The notes: generated from the sequence alone by a model not told the origin. Counted from the first letter of the stretch, positions 1 to 9,229 are shown. The stretch: DNA of 34,341 nt from Deltaproteobacteria bacterium (GCA_021801125.1 JAJYYI010000081.1:1-34341); one strand, 5' to 3'. Numbers and translations are program-made.

Positions 1-662
1 CACGGCTGATCGGCGCGCCCCCTGGTTACGTAGGCTACGAAGAGGGTGGCCAGCTCACCGAGGCGGTGCGCCGACGTCCGTACTCCGTGATCCTGTTCGA
101 CGAGATCGAAAAAGCCCATCCGGACGCCTTCAACACGCTGCTCCAATTGCTCGACGACGGCCGGCTGACCGACGGCCAGGGGCGCGTCGTGGACTTCAAG
201 AACACCATCGTCATCATGACCTCGAACATCGCGAGCGACCTGATACTCTCCTTCAAAGGCAAGGATTACGAGCAGATGAAGGCGCAGTGTCTGGCCGCGT
301 TGCAGCGGACATTTCGACCTGAATTTCTGAACCGCGTCGACGAGATCGTAGTGTTCCATCCGCTGACCCGTGACCAACTGCGCCGCATCGTCGACATCCA
401 GATTGCGCGGCTTAGCGCGCGCCTTGCTGAGCGAAAAATCGAGATCGAACTCACCGACGCGGCCCGCGATTACCTCGCGGAACGCGGCTACGACCCGGTT
501 TTCGGTGCGCGCCCGTTGCGCCGTGTGATTCAACGCGAGCTGGAAACTCCGCTGAGCCGCAAGCTTCTGGCTGGCGAGGTGAGGGACAACTCCCGCGTGG
601 TCGTCGAAGCAGGCAAGGGCGGCCTGCAGTTCGAAAGCACCGCCCTGGCGTCCGCGGCTTAA
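1..662 (+). CDS. clpB: ClpB-type disaggregase, C-terminal part (5' end outside window)
   Basis: This is the end of the second AAA+ module of an Hsp100/ClpB unfoldase, the cytoplasmic ATPase that extracts proteins from aggregates with DnaK. The open frame enters from the left edge (first full codon at base 3). It shows the pore-loop motif [13 protein letters not shown], Walker B ([11 protein letters not shown]), sensor 1 (MTSN), the arginine-finger region ([10 protein letters not shown]) and the sensor-2 motif GARPLRR, then a short tail ending LASAA. The ATG at 66 is internal, not the true start. The N-domain, first AAA module and middle domain lie outside, so ClpB is favoured over ClpC/ClpK from AAA2 sequence only. 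A hairpin follows the stop closely. With Hsp20 and GroEL at the other end, it makes this a chaperone-rich neighbourhood. Confidence 0.93.
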   Translation, partial: RLIGAPPGYVGYEEGGQLTEAVRRRPYSVILFDEIEKAHPDAFNTLLQLLDDGRLTDGQGRVVDFKNTIVIMTSNIASDLILSFKGKDYEQMKAQCLAALQRTFRPEFLNRVDEIVVFHPLTRDQLRRIVDIQIARLSARLAERKIEIELTDAARDYLAERGYDPVFGARPLRRVIQRELETPLSRKLLAGEVRDNSRVVVEAGKGGLQFESTALASAA

Positions 663-687
663 GGCGCTACTAACCGCTGCCTCATTG

Positions 688-722
688 CGGCGGTGCCGCG
701 GCATTTGCGCCAGGCACCGCCG
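688..722 (+). terminator. Hairpin terminator after clpB
   Basis: A perfect 10-bp inverted repeat (CGGCGGTGCC at 688-697, GGCACCGCCG at 713-722) encloses a 15-nt loop, inside which GGC and GCC can pair again. It starts 26 nt after the clpB stop and is followed by a modest T-rich run (TTCTGCTTT). Position and stability fit an intrinsic terminator, although the U tract is imperfect. Confidence 0.6.
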
Positions 723-961
723 TTCTGCTTTGAAGTCAAATCATAATGACGTCGTGGCCTGCGCAACCGTTCCGGGTAGCGCAACCCGGCGGGCACAGAG
801 CGCCGTCTGCGTGCTCGCACTCCGCGGAGCAAATCGGGGGCTTGGCGCTTCGTGGGCAAAAACGTATTTTACTAACTGACACCTCCTCGGCGGTGGGCGC
901 CAGTGACGCAGGCAGGACCGTGAACAAAGTTTGCTTCAAAGAGTTCGTTTTTCGCGTGTCC

Positions 962-1339
962 ATGATGCGACTGTTGCGCGCGTCAGTTTGGCTGCCGGTC
1001 GTTACCGTGTTGGCTTTGCCCGTGGCGCAGCTTACGCTCGCGTCTCGACAATTCGAACTCACTCTTGGTGGAGCCATGGCGCACGGGCTCCGGTCGACCA
1101 CGACCAGTTACCGGACGCGCGCCGCCGTCAACCTACCTCAAAGCACCGCCTTAAGCCGGGGGAAGCGTTTTCTTAGCCTACCTCCACATAGCAGCGGCGT
1201 GGCGCGAGAGTTTGAGACCTCTCGGGCTTGCGTGATTGAGGTCGCAAGTGATGCACCGCCCCTTCTCCATCGCGTCACCCTGAGCCCTCGTTCACCGCCC
1301 GCCTTGGAAAGCCCCGGCATCGAGTTGGTTCTCGCCTGA
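962..1339 (+). CDS. Doubtful small secreted protein
   Basis: This is a possible 125-residue protein from the ATG at 962 (or 965). It begins with a signal-peptide-like segment: basic residues, then LLRASVWLPVVTVLALPVAQ, then possible cleavage near TLAS. The rest is low-complexity, rich in Ser, Pro, Arg and Ala, and I do not recognise it. The frame stays open upstream to 746, but that part looks non-coding. No Shine-Dalgarno sequence precedes 962. Small secreted metal-binding proteins often sit upstream of RND metal pumps, which is the only contextual support; no Met/His/Cys metal-binding pattern is seen. It may simply be a chance frame. Confidence 0.22.
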   Translation: MMRLLRASVWLPVVTVLALPVAQLTLASRQFELTLGGAMAHGLRSTTTSYRTRAAVNLPQSTALSRGKRFLSLPPHSSGVAREFETSRACVIEVASDAPPLLHRVTLSPRSPPALESPGIELVLA

Positions 1340-1661
1340 AAAGCGAGCTCACGGATTTGTCCTTTGGACAGTCCCGGGTGCGAGATTGAGCGAGCGCGCC
1401 GCGCGGAAGGTCAAAGGCTTATCGGAAGGGCGCTCGCTAAAGCCGCCGCGAAGGTGGATCTTCGACGCGGTGTGCCGTACGGGAAAGGGTGTGCCATATG
1501 GCTGGTCGGCCCAGGGGGTCGGCAACAATAGTTCGAGCGACGCGCCGAGGTTTCAATCTTCTGCTTGGAGCAAACTCGCTAGGAGTGGCTTCGGTGGTAT
1601 CAGGGATGCGCCGCGTTGGTCCTGAAAGCGGATATTGGTAAAGAGAAAGGATCGTCCAGAG

Positions 1662-1683
1662 ACCGTACAGCGTTCTACGGTCG
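1662..1683. promoter_or_regulatory. Dyad upstream of the metal-efflux operon, candidate operator
   Basis: A perfect 7-bp inverted repeat, GACCGTA (1662-1668), 8-nt spacer, TACGGTC (1677-1683), ends 36 nt before the first start codon of the RND operon. Position and symmetry fit a regulator binding site of the kind that controls metal efflux operons. No adjacent regulator gene is present and no clear -35/-10 pair could be fixed. Confidence 0.35.
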
Positions 1684-1719
1684 AGAGCTGGCGAGTTATT
1701 CAGCCTAATAAATAGGGTC

Positions 1720-3015
1720 TTGTCAGCCGTGCATGCATCAGGCGTAAGAGTCAGTCAGATGATCGCGCTCATGCTAATCGGAGCAGTTGCTCTGATGGCG
1801 GGGATCGACGGGCATGCCGAGGAGGCACTGTCCGTGCAACAAGTCGTGGACGTGGCGCTCGAAGTCAATCCCCAGGTGCGGGCGGCACGCGCGCGCTGGC
1901 TCTCGGCGCAACATTCGATCCAGCAAAACTACGTTCCCGCTGATCCGCAGTTCCTGTTCACCAACGGGGACAGCCCGACAAACCCCTTCGCAAACAATTT
2001 GTGGCAAGGATTCTATTTCAGCGAGAATTTCCAGTTTCCGGGCAAGGCCCAGCTTCAGGCCGATATCGCCCGTGGCAGCGCCGATATAGCACGCCTGACG
2101 TATCAAGCCGTGTCCCGCGACATTCGAGCACAGGCGGAGATTGCCTATTACCAAGTCGTGTTAGACCACGCTCTGCGCAAGCTTAACGACGAGAATGTGG
2201 CCGCGCTGCAGGAGGTTCTCCAGGTTGTGAAAGTGGCATACTCCGCGAGCCAGGCGGCACAGTCGGATTTTATTGCCGCGGAATTCAATCTAGCAACGGC
2301 ACAGCAACAGGCAGATACCCTCAAAGTAGCCGAGGCGAATGACCGCACGGTGCTGAATCAGGTGCTGAACCGCGAGCCGGACGCCCCGTTACCACTGCAA
2401 GAGCGTTTGGACCTCACCGCGCTCACAGCGCGCGAGCAAAATTTGGCCGCCCGCGCGACTTACAAGCGCCAGGAGCTTCTTGAAGCTGCTCTTGCACAAA
2501 GGAACTCTCAGAAAGCGCTCTCGCTCGCCAAGCTTGAGTACGCGCCGGATTTCTTGTTCGGCTACGAATACAATAACTGGGATTCTCGGTATGCAGCTCC
2601 CTGCGCGACCTGCGTGGGCACGCATAACTTTTTCATGGGCCTTAACCTGCCCGTGTTCTTTTGGATCAAGCAGAAGGAAGACGTCAAACGCGCGGGATAC
2701 GATCTTATGGCTGCGCGCGAGGACCTGAGCTCGGTCAAAACGCAAACGGTCGCGATGGTCGCCCAGTTGTATCGTCAGACGCAACTCGCCTACCGCATGG
2801 CGGTGCTCTACCGCGACACTTTGACGCCTTTGGCCCAGCAGGGACTCAAAGTTGCCTTGATCGCATACCAATCAGCGAAAATTGATTTTCTCACTTTGAC
2901 CAACGCGGTGCAGCAGACCAACAGCGCCAAAGTTTCCTACGTCCAGGCAGCTAACCAGTTTCTGGCCGGCAAGGTTGCGCTGGAACAGGCGGTGGGAGAA
3001 CCGTTGTCTCAATGA
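1720..3015 (+). CDS. TolC/CzcC-family outer membrane efflux channel
   Basis: This is the outer-membrane component of a tripartite RND pump; its trimer forms a channel-tunnel carrying substrate through periplasm and outer membrane. It has 431 residues from TTG 1720, but GTG 1729 or ATG 1759 may be the true start: AGGG at 1714-1717 is better spaced for 1729, and a hydrophobic signal sequence (MIALMLIGAVALMAG) begins at 1759. The mature protein opens with LSVQQVVDVALEVNPQVRAAR, the usual start of an OEP repeat, followed by Ala/Gln-rich helices typical of two OEP repeats. The length matches CzcC/CusC relatives. The stop overlaps the adaptor start by 4 nt (ATGA), indicating translational coupling. 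Confidence 0.92.
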   Translation: MSAVHASGVRVSQMIALMLIGAVALMAGIDGHAEEALSVQQVVDVALEVNPQVRAARARWLSAQHSIQQNYVPADPQFLFTNGDSPTNPFANNLWQGFYFSENFQFPGKAQLQADIARGSADIARLTYQAVSRDIRAQAEIAYYQVVLDHALRKLNDENVAALQEVLQVVKVAYSASQAAQSDFIAAEFNLATAQQQADTLKVAEANDRTVLNQVLNREPDAPLPLQERLDLTALTAREQNLAARATYKRQELLEAALAQRNSQKALSLAKLEYAPDFLFGYEYNNWDSRYAAPCATCVGTHNFFMGLNLPVFFWIKQKEDVKRAGYDLMAAREDLSSVKTQTVAMVAQLYRQTQLAYRMAVLYRDTLTPLAQQGLKVALIAYQSAKIDFLTLTNAVQQTNSAKVSYVQAANQFLAGKVALEQAVGEPLSQ

Positions 3016-4139
3016 AGACGCCGACAGTCGCGAAAACTCTACTTAGCGCTTTGGCGCTGATGCTTTTATTTGAAGCGTGCCAGAGTTCCTCGGCAAGCCG
3101 CCAAGAGGAAGCCGCCACCGGCTTTGTGCCGACGCTGATACACCAGCCGGGCGCGGGTGATCTGATGGAGTTAAAGCTCAGCCAGGTGCCGGGGATGACA
3201 ATCGCGCCGGTCAGGCAAATCCAGCTTTCGCGTGTGCTGGAAGCCAACGGAGAAATCAGCTTCGACGAGCGCCAGGTGGCGACGATTTCGTCTCGGGTCG
3301 CCGGCCGAATCGAGAAGGTGATGATCGCGCGCTGGGACTATGTGCGTAAGGGACAGCCGATCATGCTCTTGTACAGCCCCGATTTCATGACCGCCGAGGC
3401 GGAATACCTGGAAGCTCAGGAGACTCAGAAGGCTTCCTCGCAGCCAGCGCTCGGAGCGAACGGCGAGCTGGCCGCTCAGATGGTTGCGGCAGCGCGCCGC
3501 AAACTCGAGCTTTTAGGATTCGAGCGCGCGGACGTCGACGCTCTGCGCGAGCCGAGCACCGTCACCGTCGTGCGCGCACCGATCAGCGGAAGTATCGTCG
3601 AAAGCAAGGTCAACCGCGGCTCGCAGGTTAACCCGGGCGACGCGCTTTTCAGCGTCGGCACCCTCGACCCGATATGGATAACCGCTCACATATACGAGGA
3701 TGACCTCGCGAGAGTCCGCGTGGGCCAAGCGCTCGAGGCGGTCACCACAGCCTATCCCAATCAAACGTTCAGCGGAGTGATCGCCCGAATCAGCCCCGGC
3801 ATCAACCCCGACACCCATACTATGGAACTCAGGTGCCAAGTGAGAAACCCCGGGCTCAAGCTCAAGCCCCAGATGCTCGCCAGGGTCAGGATCGTGACTC
3901 AACCCGGGTACGCTCTGGTGGTGCCGCAAAAGGCGCTGGTGTTCGAGACCGACGCCTACTATGCATTCGTCCAAGTTGCGGCCAACCGTTACGACCGCCG
4001 CAAGGTGGCGATTAGTTCATGGAACGAGCAGGGCTACGCCCGAGTGGTTTCAGGGCTTAAGGCTGGCGACCAGGTGGTGAGCGACGAGTCGATTCAGGTG
4101 AACGCGCTATGGCATCTGGCGCACGGCGAAACCTCGTAG
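3012..4139 (+). CDS. RND periplasmic adaptor subunit (CzcB/CusB-like, HlyD superfamily)
   Basis: This is the membrane-fusion protein bridging the inner-membrane pump and the outer-membrane channel, 375 residues. An N-terminal hydrophobic stretch (LLSALALMLLFEAC) is followed by Cys 23, so a lipoprotein is possible, but -3 to -1 (FEA) is a poor lipobox and a plain signal anchor is equally likely. After it come the barrel-sandwich half motif (ISSRVAGRIEKVMIARWDYVRKGQPIMLLYSPD), a helical hairpin around residues 130-175, the second lipoyl half (VRAPISGSIVESKVNRGSQVNPGDALFSVG) and a beta-barrel and membrane-proximal end. It overlaps the channel gene by 4 nt and ends 10 nt before the pump gene. The divergent-metal HlyD type is clear; the specific metal is not. 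Confidence 0.92.
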   Translation: MKTPTVAKTLLSALALMLLFEACQSSSASRQEEAATGFVPTLIHQPGAGDLMELKLSQVPGMTIAPVRQIQLSRVLEANGEISFDERQVATISSRVAGRIEKVMIARWDYVRKGQPIMLLYSPDFMTAEAEYLEAQETQKASSQPALGANGELAAQMVAAARRKLELLGFERADVDALREPSTVTVVRAPISGSIVESKVNRGSQVNPGDALFSVGTLDPIWITAHIYEDDLARVRVGQALEAVTTAYPNQTFSGVIARISPGINPDTHTMELRCQVRNPGLKLKPQMLARVRIVTQPGYALVVPQKALVFETDAYYAFVQVAANRYDRRKVAISSWNEQGYARVVSGLKAGDQVVSDESIQVNALWHLAHGETS

Positions 4140-4149
4140 GTATGCGGCC

Positions 4150-7100
4150 GTGATACGCCTCATGATGGCGCTGGCGCTGCGCGAGCGCATCGTCGTCATC
4201 GGCTTTGCGATAGCCCTGCTTTTGGGCGGGGTATTCTCGTTCTCGAAGCTCGACATCGAGGCCTATCCGGACCCGGTGCAACCGCTTGTGGAGGTGCTCA
4301 CCCTACCCTCCGGTCTTAGCGCCGAAGAGTCCGAGCGGCTCGTCACGATACCAATTGAGTACGGTCTTGCCGGCGCGCGCAATCTGGAGCGCATGAGCTC
4401 GATCTCGCTTTTCGGCCTCTCCGATATCCGCTGCTATTTTAGCTGGGACAGCGATTACTACTGGGATCGGACGGAGATTATCAACCGGCTCGGTTTCGTA
4501 AACCTGCCGCAGGGCTTTTCGCCGGGCATTTCGCCTCAGAACCCGATTGGCGAGATCTATCGCTACACGGTGCAATGCCGCAACCATGACTTGATCGAGG
4601 AAAAAGAGAGCGAAGATTGGGTCCTCGAAAAACAACTCAAGACCGTGCCCGGCGTTATCGACGTTGCCGGTTTCGGCGGTTTGACGAAGGAGTACCACGT
4701 CGACGTCGATCCCCAGAAGCTTTCGTATTACGGCGTCCCGCTGCCCACGGTCATCAACGCACTGCAGAACTCCAACATCAACGTGGGTGGCAGCTACCTC
4801 ACCGTCGGCGAACAGGCTTTTGACGTTCGCGGCATCGGCTTCATCGAGGACTTAGCGGACATTCGCAACGTCGTCCTGTCATCCACCAAAGCGACGCCGA
4901 TCACGGTCGCGAACGTCGCCGACGTCAGCGTCGGCTACGCGCCTCGCCTCGGCGCCGTCGGCATAAACGAACAAGACGAGGCCGTTCAGGGCGTGGTTCT
5001 GATGCGTAAATACGGCAACACGCTGGAGACTTTGCGCGGCGTCGAACGGAAAATCGACCAGCTCAACAACTCCGGTCTGCTGCCCAAGGACTGCAAAGCG
5101 GTGCCGTACTATGACCGGACCTCGCTCGTGCACACAACCTTGCGGACAGTGCTCGAGAACCTGACGCTGGGGATGGTCCTCGTCTTTCTTGTCCTTGTGT
5201 TCTTTTTGGCCAATATTCGCGCCGCTCTAATCGCAGCCATCAATATCCCGCTCGCACTTTGCGGCGCGTTCATCCTGATGCACGTGGGCAATACACCAGC
5301 CAACCTTATTTCGCTCGGCGCGATCGACTTCGGAATCATCATCGATTCAACCGTAATCGTCATAGAGAACATCTATCGGTCGCTCACCACGCCGTCTGCA
5401 TCGGCCGAATCGCACCCTCACCGCATCCTTGCGGCCGCGCAGGAAGTTGGCGGGCCGATGGTGTTCTCGACACTTATTTTCGTCATCGCGTTTCTGCCGT
5501 TGTTCACGATGCGAGGGGTCGAGGGCGTGATTTTCTCGCCGATGTCCCATACCTATGCTTACGCTTTGGGCACCGCGATTCTGGCCGCCGTAACGATTAC
5601 GCCGGTGCTCGCTTCGTATCTGTTGAGCAGCGAGTTGCGTTATCTACGCAACCCGTTATGGGAGGCGCTGGCGCGCTTTTACCACGCTCTTTTCGTGCGC
5701 GCGTTGAATTGGCCGCGGTTTTCTCTGCTGGTGATCTCGATCTTCATCATTGCCGTGCTGAGCCGGTTTTCGAGCCTGGGCGGTCAATTCTTGCCCAAGC
5801 TCGAGGAAGGAAATGTCTGGGCACGCGCCACGATGCCGATCAGCATCTCGTTCGAGCACGGAGTTCATCTCGCCAACCGCATTCGACGCACCTTCATGTC
5901 CTTTCCGGAAGTTACCACCGTCGTTTCCCAATTCGGCCGTCCGGATGACGGCACCGAGACAACGGGATTCTTCAACGCGGAATTTTCGGTCGACTTGAAG
6001 CCCACCGACCAATGGCCCGACGGCTTGGGCAAAGGGGAGTTGGTGAACCAAATGAATGCCAAGCTCACGCAGAGTTTTCCCGGCGTGAGCTTCGGTTACT
6101 CGCAGAATATCGAGGACAACGTCAACGAAGCCCTCTCAGGCGTCAAAGGCTCCAATTCGGTCAAGGTTTTCGGCCCCGACCTCGCTACTGACGAACGAAT
6201 CGCCAACCAAGTCACCGAAATTATGAGCGGCGTGCGGGGCATCGTCGACCTCGCCGTTTATCGTTCGCTTGGCCAACCGAATCTCGTCATCACGCCGAAC
6301 CGCGCGGCTTGCGCTCGCTACGGACTCAACGTGGGAGACGTCAACGCGGTGGTTCAGGCCGCGATCGGCGGACAAGCGGCCACCCAGGTGCTGCAGGGGG
6401 ATCGCAGCTTCAATCTCGTCGTCCGCTGGCAGCCGCAGTATCGAACGAGTCTCGAAGCGATCAAGCAGATTCGCGTGCCTTTGCCCTCCGGCGGCCTCGT
6501 GCCGCTAGCTCAGGTGGCCGATATTCGGGTCGCCGGCGGCGCCGCTTTTGTCTACCGTGAAAACTTCGAGCGCTACGTTCCGTTGCGCTTCGCGGTGCGC
6601 CATCGCGATTTTCAAAGCGCCGTCGAAGAAGCCAAGGATAAGGTTGCCGCCGCCATCAAGCTGCCGCGCGGAATGCATCTGGAATGGGCCGGCGAGTACG
6701 CGGAACTCCAGGAGGCGAACCGGCGTTTGGCGATCGTCGTGCCAGTGACGCTCTTTTTGATCATGGGCGTATTGTACAGCGCGACGGCTTCGCTAATTGA
6801 TACGTTCATCATAATGGCGCAGATTCCGGTCGCCTGCCTCGGAGGCGTGCTCGCGTTGATCTTGACGAACACGCCCTTCAGCGTGTCGGCGGCAGTCGGC
6901 TTTATCTCCATTTTCGGCATTGCGGTCATGGACGGAATTTTGCTGACCTTTTATATTCGCGAACTCTGGGACCGCGGCCATCCGTTCCGTGAATCGATAA
7001 TCCTTGGCTCTGACCGACGCTTTCGCGCGGTGATGATGACCGCGCTGGTTGACGGTCTGGGGCTTCTGCCGGCGGCGTTGTCCACCAAGATAGGCGCGCA

Positions 7101-7245
7101 AACCCAGCGTCCGTTGGCTATCGTGGTAATCGGCGGGGCGTTGGCGATCGCGCTCATCACCCGGATTCTGCAGCCGATCCTGATCTACCTGTGCCATCGC
7201 AAGCTCAGGCTCGCTGAGGAGCGGGCGACTACCGCGGCCTCGTAA
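4150..7245 (+). CDS. Heavy-metal RND efflux pump, inner-membrane permease (CzcA-like)
   Basis: This is the proton-driven inner-membrane pump of the HME-RND family, 1031 residues, near the usual 1030-1070. It starts at GTG 4150, 10 nt after the adaptor stop. TM1 is followed by a large periplasmic loop, then TM2-TM6, a second loop and TM7-TM12. The TM4 signature reads AIDFGIIIDSTVIVIEN, so D393, D399 and E406 have the same 6- and 7-residue spacing as the proton-relay D402, D408 and E415 of Cupriavidus CzcA. The DFG-x3-D form resembles divalent-cation (Co/Zn/Cd) pumps more than the Cu/Ag pump CusA, but Ser-Thr replaces the usual Gly-Ala after the second Asp. Substrate therefore remains inferred. 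It ends the three-gene operon at a hairpin. Confidence 0.94.
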   Translation: MIRLMMALALRERIVVIGFAIALLLGGVFSFSKLDIEAYPDPVQPLVEVLTLPSGLSAEESERLVTIPIEYGLAGARNLERMSSISLFGLSDIRCYFSWDSDYYWDRTEIINRLGFVNLPQGFSPGISPQNPIGEIYRYTVQCRNHDLIEEKESEDWVLEKQLKTVPGVIDVAGFGGLTKEYHVDVDPQKLSYYGVPLPTVINALQNSNINVGGSYLTVGEQAFDVRGIGFIEDLADIRNVVLSSTKATPITVANVADVSVGYAPRLGAVGINEQDEAVQGVVLMRKYGNTLETLRGVERKIDQLNNSGLLPKDCKAVPYYDRTSLVHTTLRTVLENLTLGMVLVFLVLVFFLANIRAALIAAINIPLALCGAFILMHVGNTPANLISLGAIDFGIIIDSTVIVIENIYRSLTTPSASAESHPHRILAAAQEVGGPMVFSTLIFVIAFLPLFTMRGVEGVIFSPMSHTYAYALGTAILAAVTITPVLASYLLSSELRYLRNPLWEALARFYHALFVRALNWPRFSLLVISIFIIAVLSRFSSLGGQFLPKLEEGNVWARATMPISISFEHGVHLANRIRRTFMSFPEVTTVVSQFGRPDDGTETTGFFNAEFSVDLKPTDQWPDGLGKGELVNQMNAKLTQSFPGVSFGYSQNIEDNVNEALSGVKGSNSVKVFGPDLATDERIANQVTEIMSGVRGIVDLAVYRSLGQPNLVITPNRAACARYGLNVGDVNAVVQAAIGGQAATQVLQGDRSFNLVVRWQPQYRTSLEAIKQIRVPLPSGGLVPLAQVADIRVAGGAAFVYRENFERYVPLRFAVRHRDFQSAVEEAKDKVAAAIKLPRGMHLEWAGEYAELQEANRRLAIVVPVTLFLIMGVLYSATASLIDTFIIMAQIPVACLGGVLALILTNTPFSVSAAVGFISIFGIAVMDGILLTFYIRELWDRGHPFRESIILGSDRRFRAVMMTALVDGLGLLPAALSTKIGAQTQRPLAIVVIGGALAIALITRILQPILIYLCHRKLRLAEERATTAAS

Positions 7246-7252
7246 TCTGCTG

Positions 7253-7272
7253 CGCCGGCTAGTCAGCCGGCG
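7253..7272 (+). terminator. Hairpin after the RND operon
   Basis: A perfect 8-bp stem, CGCCGGCT (7253-7260) and AGCCGGCG (7265-7272), has an AGTC tetraloop and lies 8 nt after the pump stop codon. It is very stable but lacks a T run, so it may be a terminator of the U-less type or a 3'-end-stabilising hairpin. Confidence 0.5.
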
Positions 7273-7399
7273 GATTGGATGTCGCGAGAGGCGGCTCGAA
7301 GCCGGGCCTTGACGTTACAACCGGACCTCGCCGCAACGAATCTCCCAGGCCCACATCCTCAGGGCAACGAGCAACCGTGCCCGCTCGCGTCGCGTGTCA

Positions 7400-7430
7400 T
7401 ATAATGCGTGTTACCGCGCTCGAGAGCGCG
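7400..7430 (+). promoter_or_regulatory. Promoter -10 box with overlapping dyad, upstream of sagB-like gene
   Basis: A consensus -10 hexamer TATAAT lies at 7400-7405; no good -35 is found 16-18 nt upstream. Ten nt downstream is a perfect inverted repeat CGCGCTC-GA-GAGCGCG (7415-7430), covering the expected transcription start. This is the classic position for a repressor operator. It also argues that the in-frame ATG at 7404, inside the -10 box, is not the start. Confidence 0.5.
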
Positions 7431-7478
7431 ACGGCTGGACTGACCAGAGTTCGCGAACGCAGTTCATTGGAGGACGCG

Positions 7479-9062
7479 ATGGCGGTTTCAGAAGGCAACT
7501 TCGATTTGGAAGCGGCACGTCGCTTTCATGAGGTGACCAAGCATTCGTACACCAGCGTTCGCGCCGGCGATCATTACCTCGACTGGGACAACGAACCTTT
7601 CAAGTTCAAGATCTATCCGCAGGCGCCCGAAATCGCCTTGCCGCGAGAGCTTAGTCTCTCTCGCGTGCCGACGCTAACCGCACTCGAACGCGGCAGCGCG
7701 CCCGCCGCGCCATCGGGCACGCTGGACATGGAGCGTCTGGCGCGGATTCTTTTCTGCACGGCCGGGCTCACGCGCACCAGGCGCGTCGGCGACCGCGACT
7801 ACCATTTCCGCGCCGCACCTTCGGCCGGCGCACTTTATCCAATCGAAGTTTATCTCGCCACCGGCTCGATCGACGGGGTGGCGGCCGGTCTGCACCACTT
7901 CTCTCCGGCCGACCTCAAGCTGCGAATGCTGCGCGAGGGCGATTGGCGAGTCGCTATATCGCGCGCCTGCGCCGAGAATGCGGGGGTCGCGAGCGCGACT
8001 TGCGTGCTGCTCCTAAGCGCAATCTTCTGGCGCAGCGCGTGGAAATATCGCGCTCGCTGTTATCGCTACTGCTTTTGGGACACAGGCACGATTCTCGCCA
8101 ACCTCACCGCCGCGGCGGCCGCCGAGGCGATCGACGCGAAAATCGTCAGCGCCTTTGTTGACAGCGAGATAGAGCAGCTGCTGGGGATCGACGGGGATCG
8201 AGAGGGTGCGGTCTGCTTGGTGGCTCTAAATGATCACGGCAGCACGGCGGTGCCTACGCAAACCTCCGGCGCGACCGCCCCAGCGAGGCCAGCCCCGCTT
8301 ACCCTCGACAGCGTGCCGCTGTCGAACGGCGAACAACGTTACGATGAGCTGGTTCGGCTTCATTGCGCATCCAAGCTCCGTTCTCGCGCTGAAACCGAAC
8401 AGCTCTTTCTAACCGGGCTCGAGGCCACGTCGGACCAGAGCGAGGAAGCCCATCAGCCACCTTCCACCGGTTCGTCTCGCACGTTGCAGCTAAGTCCCGC
8501 AGGCGTCGGAACCGCGCTGGGAATAGGAGAAACGATATTGCGCCGCGGCTCGACGCGGATATTTGCGCGAAAGCCGATTCACTCTGACGCCTTGGCGGCC
8601 GTGCTTTGCGCGGCAGGCCGCCATCCGCGGATAGACTTCCCGCCGCTCACCGACACTTACCTGATCGTCAACGCGGTTGAAGGAGTGGAGCCCGGAGCGT
8701 ACCTCCATCGCCGGCAGTCCGCGGAGCTGGAGTTACTGAGGGCAGGCGAGCTTCGCGCGCAGGCGGGCTACTTGTGCCTCGAGCAATCGTTGGGTGCGGA
8801 TTGCAGCGCGCTCATATGTTTCATGACCGACCTCGAGCGCGTTATACGCGCGCGCGGCAACCGCGGCTACCGAGAGACTCATCTCGAAGCGGGGATTCTC
8901 GCCGGCAATGCCTACCTCGCTGCCTATGCGTTGGGGTTGGGCGCGAGCGGTCTTACTTTCTATGACGACGATACCAGCGATTTTTTCACCGGACACGCGA
9001 AACAAAAAAGCCCACTCTTGATGGTCGCGGTCGGCATCCCGGCCACCGCCAGGACCAGCTAA
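7479..9062 (+). CDS. SagB/ThcOx-type dehydrogenase with two nitroreductase domains
   Basis: This is an FMN-dependent oxidoreductase of the SagB/ThcOx branch of the nitroreductase fold, 527 residues. The chosen start is ATG 7479 with GGAGG five nt upstream; the same frame opens upstream, but that part overlaps a promoter. The N-terminal signature (RFHEVTKHSYTSVRAG, LDWDNEP) and first domain (RAAPSAGALYPIEVYLATG at residues 111-129) are typical. After an Ala/Pro-rich linker (about 255-340) a second nitroreductase domain begins at LRRGSTRIFARKPI (354-367) and runs to the end. SagB enzymes oxidise thiazolines or oxazolines in RiPP maturation, but no cyclodehydratase or precursor peptide is nearby. 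The substrate is unknown; a stand-alone role like that of mycobacterial Acg proteins is possible. Confidence 0.88.
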   Translation: MAVSEGNFDLEAARRFHEVTKHSYTSVRAGDHYLDWDNEPFKFKIYPQAPEIALPRELSLSRVPTLTALERGSAPAAPSGTLDMERLARILFCTAGLTRTRRVGDRDYHFRAAPSAGALYPIEVYLATGSIDGVAAGLHHFSPADLKLRMLREGDWRVAISRACAENAGVASATCVLLLSAIFWRSAWKYRARCYRYCFWDTGTILANLTAAAAAEAIDAKIVSAFVDSEIEQLLGIDGDREGAVCLVALNDHGSTAVPTQTSGATAPARPAPLTLDSVPLSNGEQRYDELVRLHCASKLRSRAETEQLFLTGLEATSDQSEEAHQPPSTGSSRTLQLSPAGVGTALGIGETILRRGSTRIFARKPIHSDALAAVLCAAGRHPRIDFPPLTDTYLIVNAVEGVEPGAYLHRRQSAELELLRAGELRAQAGYLCLEQSLGADCSALICFMTDLERVIRARGNRGYRETHLEAGILAGNAYLAAYALGLGASGLTFYDDDTSDFFTGHAKQKSPLLMVAVGIPATARTS

Positions 9063-9179
9063 GGGACTTGGCAGAGCGACGCCCGCACTGTAATGACACG
9101 GCCGACCAAGGCACGTGCTTTTAGGCAGGGCGGCTCGACGAACCGCAAAGGCCAAAGCGCGCTCGGCGCAAATCTTCCC

Positions 9180-9198
9180 GCGCGTTGATGATACGCGC
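9180..9198. terminator. Possible shared terminator between convergent genes
   Basis: A 6-bp inverted repeat, GCGCGT (9180-9185) and ACGCGC (9193-9198), with a 7-nt loop lies in the 167-nt gap between the convergent sagB-like and acr3 genes. There is no T run on either side, so assignment as a bidirectional terminator is weak. Confidence 0.25.
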
Positions 9199-9229
9199 CG
9201 AGGCTCGCGCCCAAGCGTGCGGCCAGCAG

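Larger units (their letters stand above)
663..1719. other. 1.06-kb region without a convincing gene
   Basis: Apart from the clpB hairpin, a doubtful secreted ORF (962-1339) and a dyad just before the RND operon (1662-1683), I see no recognisable gene, RNA or repeat. Open frames here are short, lack good ribosome binding sites and do not resemble known families. Confidence 0.5.

Noticed and set aside
1592-1607. TGGTATC-AGGG-ATGCG as a sigma-54-like promoter for the RND operon
   Set aside because: Correct GG/GC phasing but only about 7 of 12 fixed positions match.
1386-1625. 79-codon frame with TTG start before the RND operon
   Set aside because: No Shine-Dalgarno sequence and non-protein-like composition.
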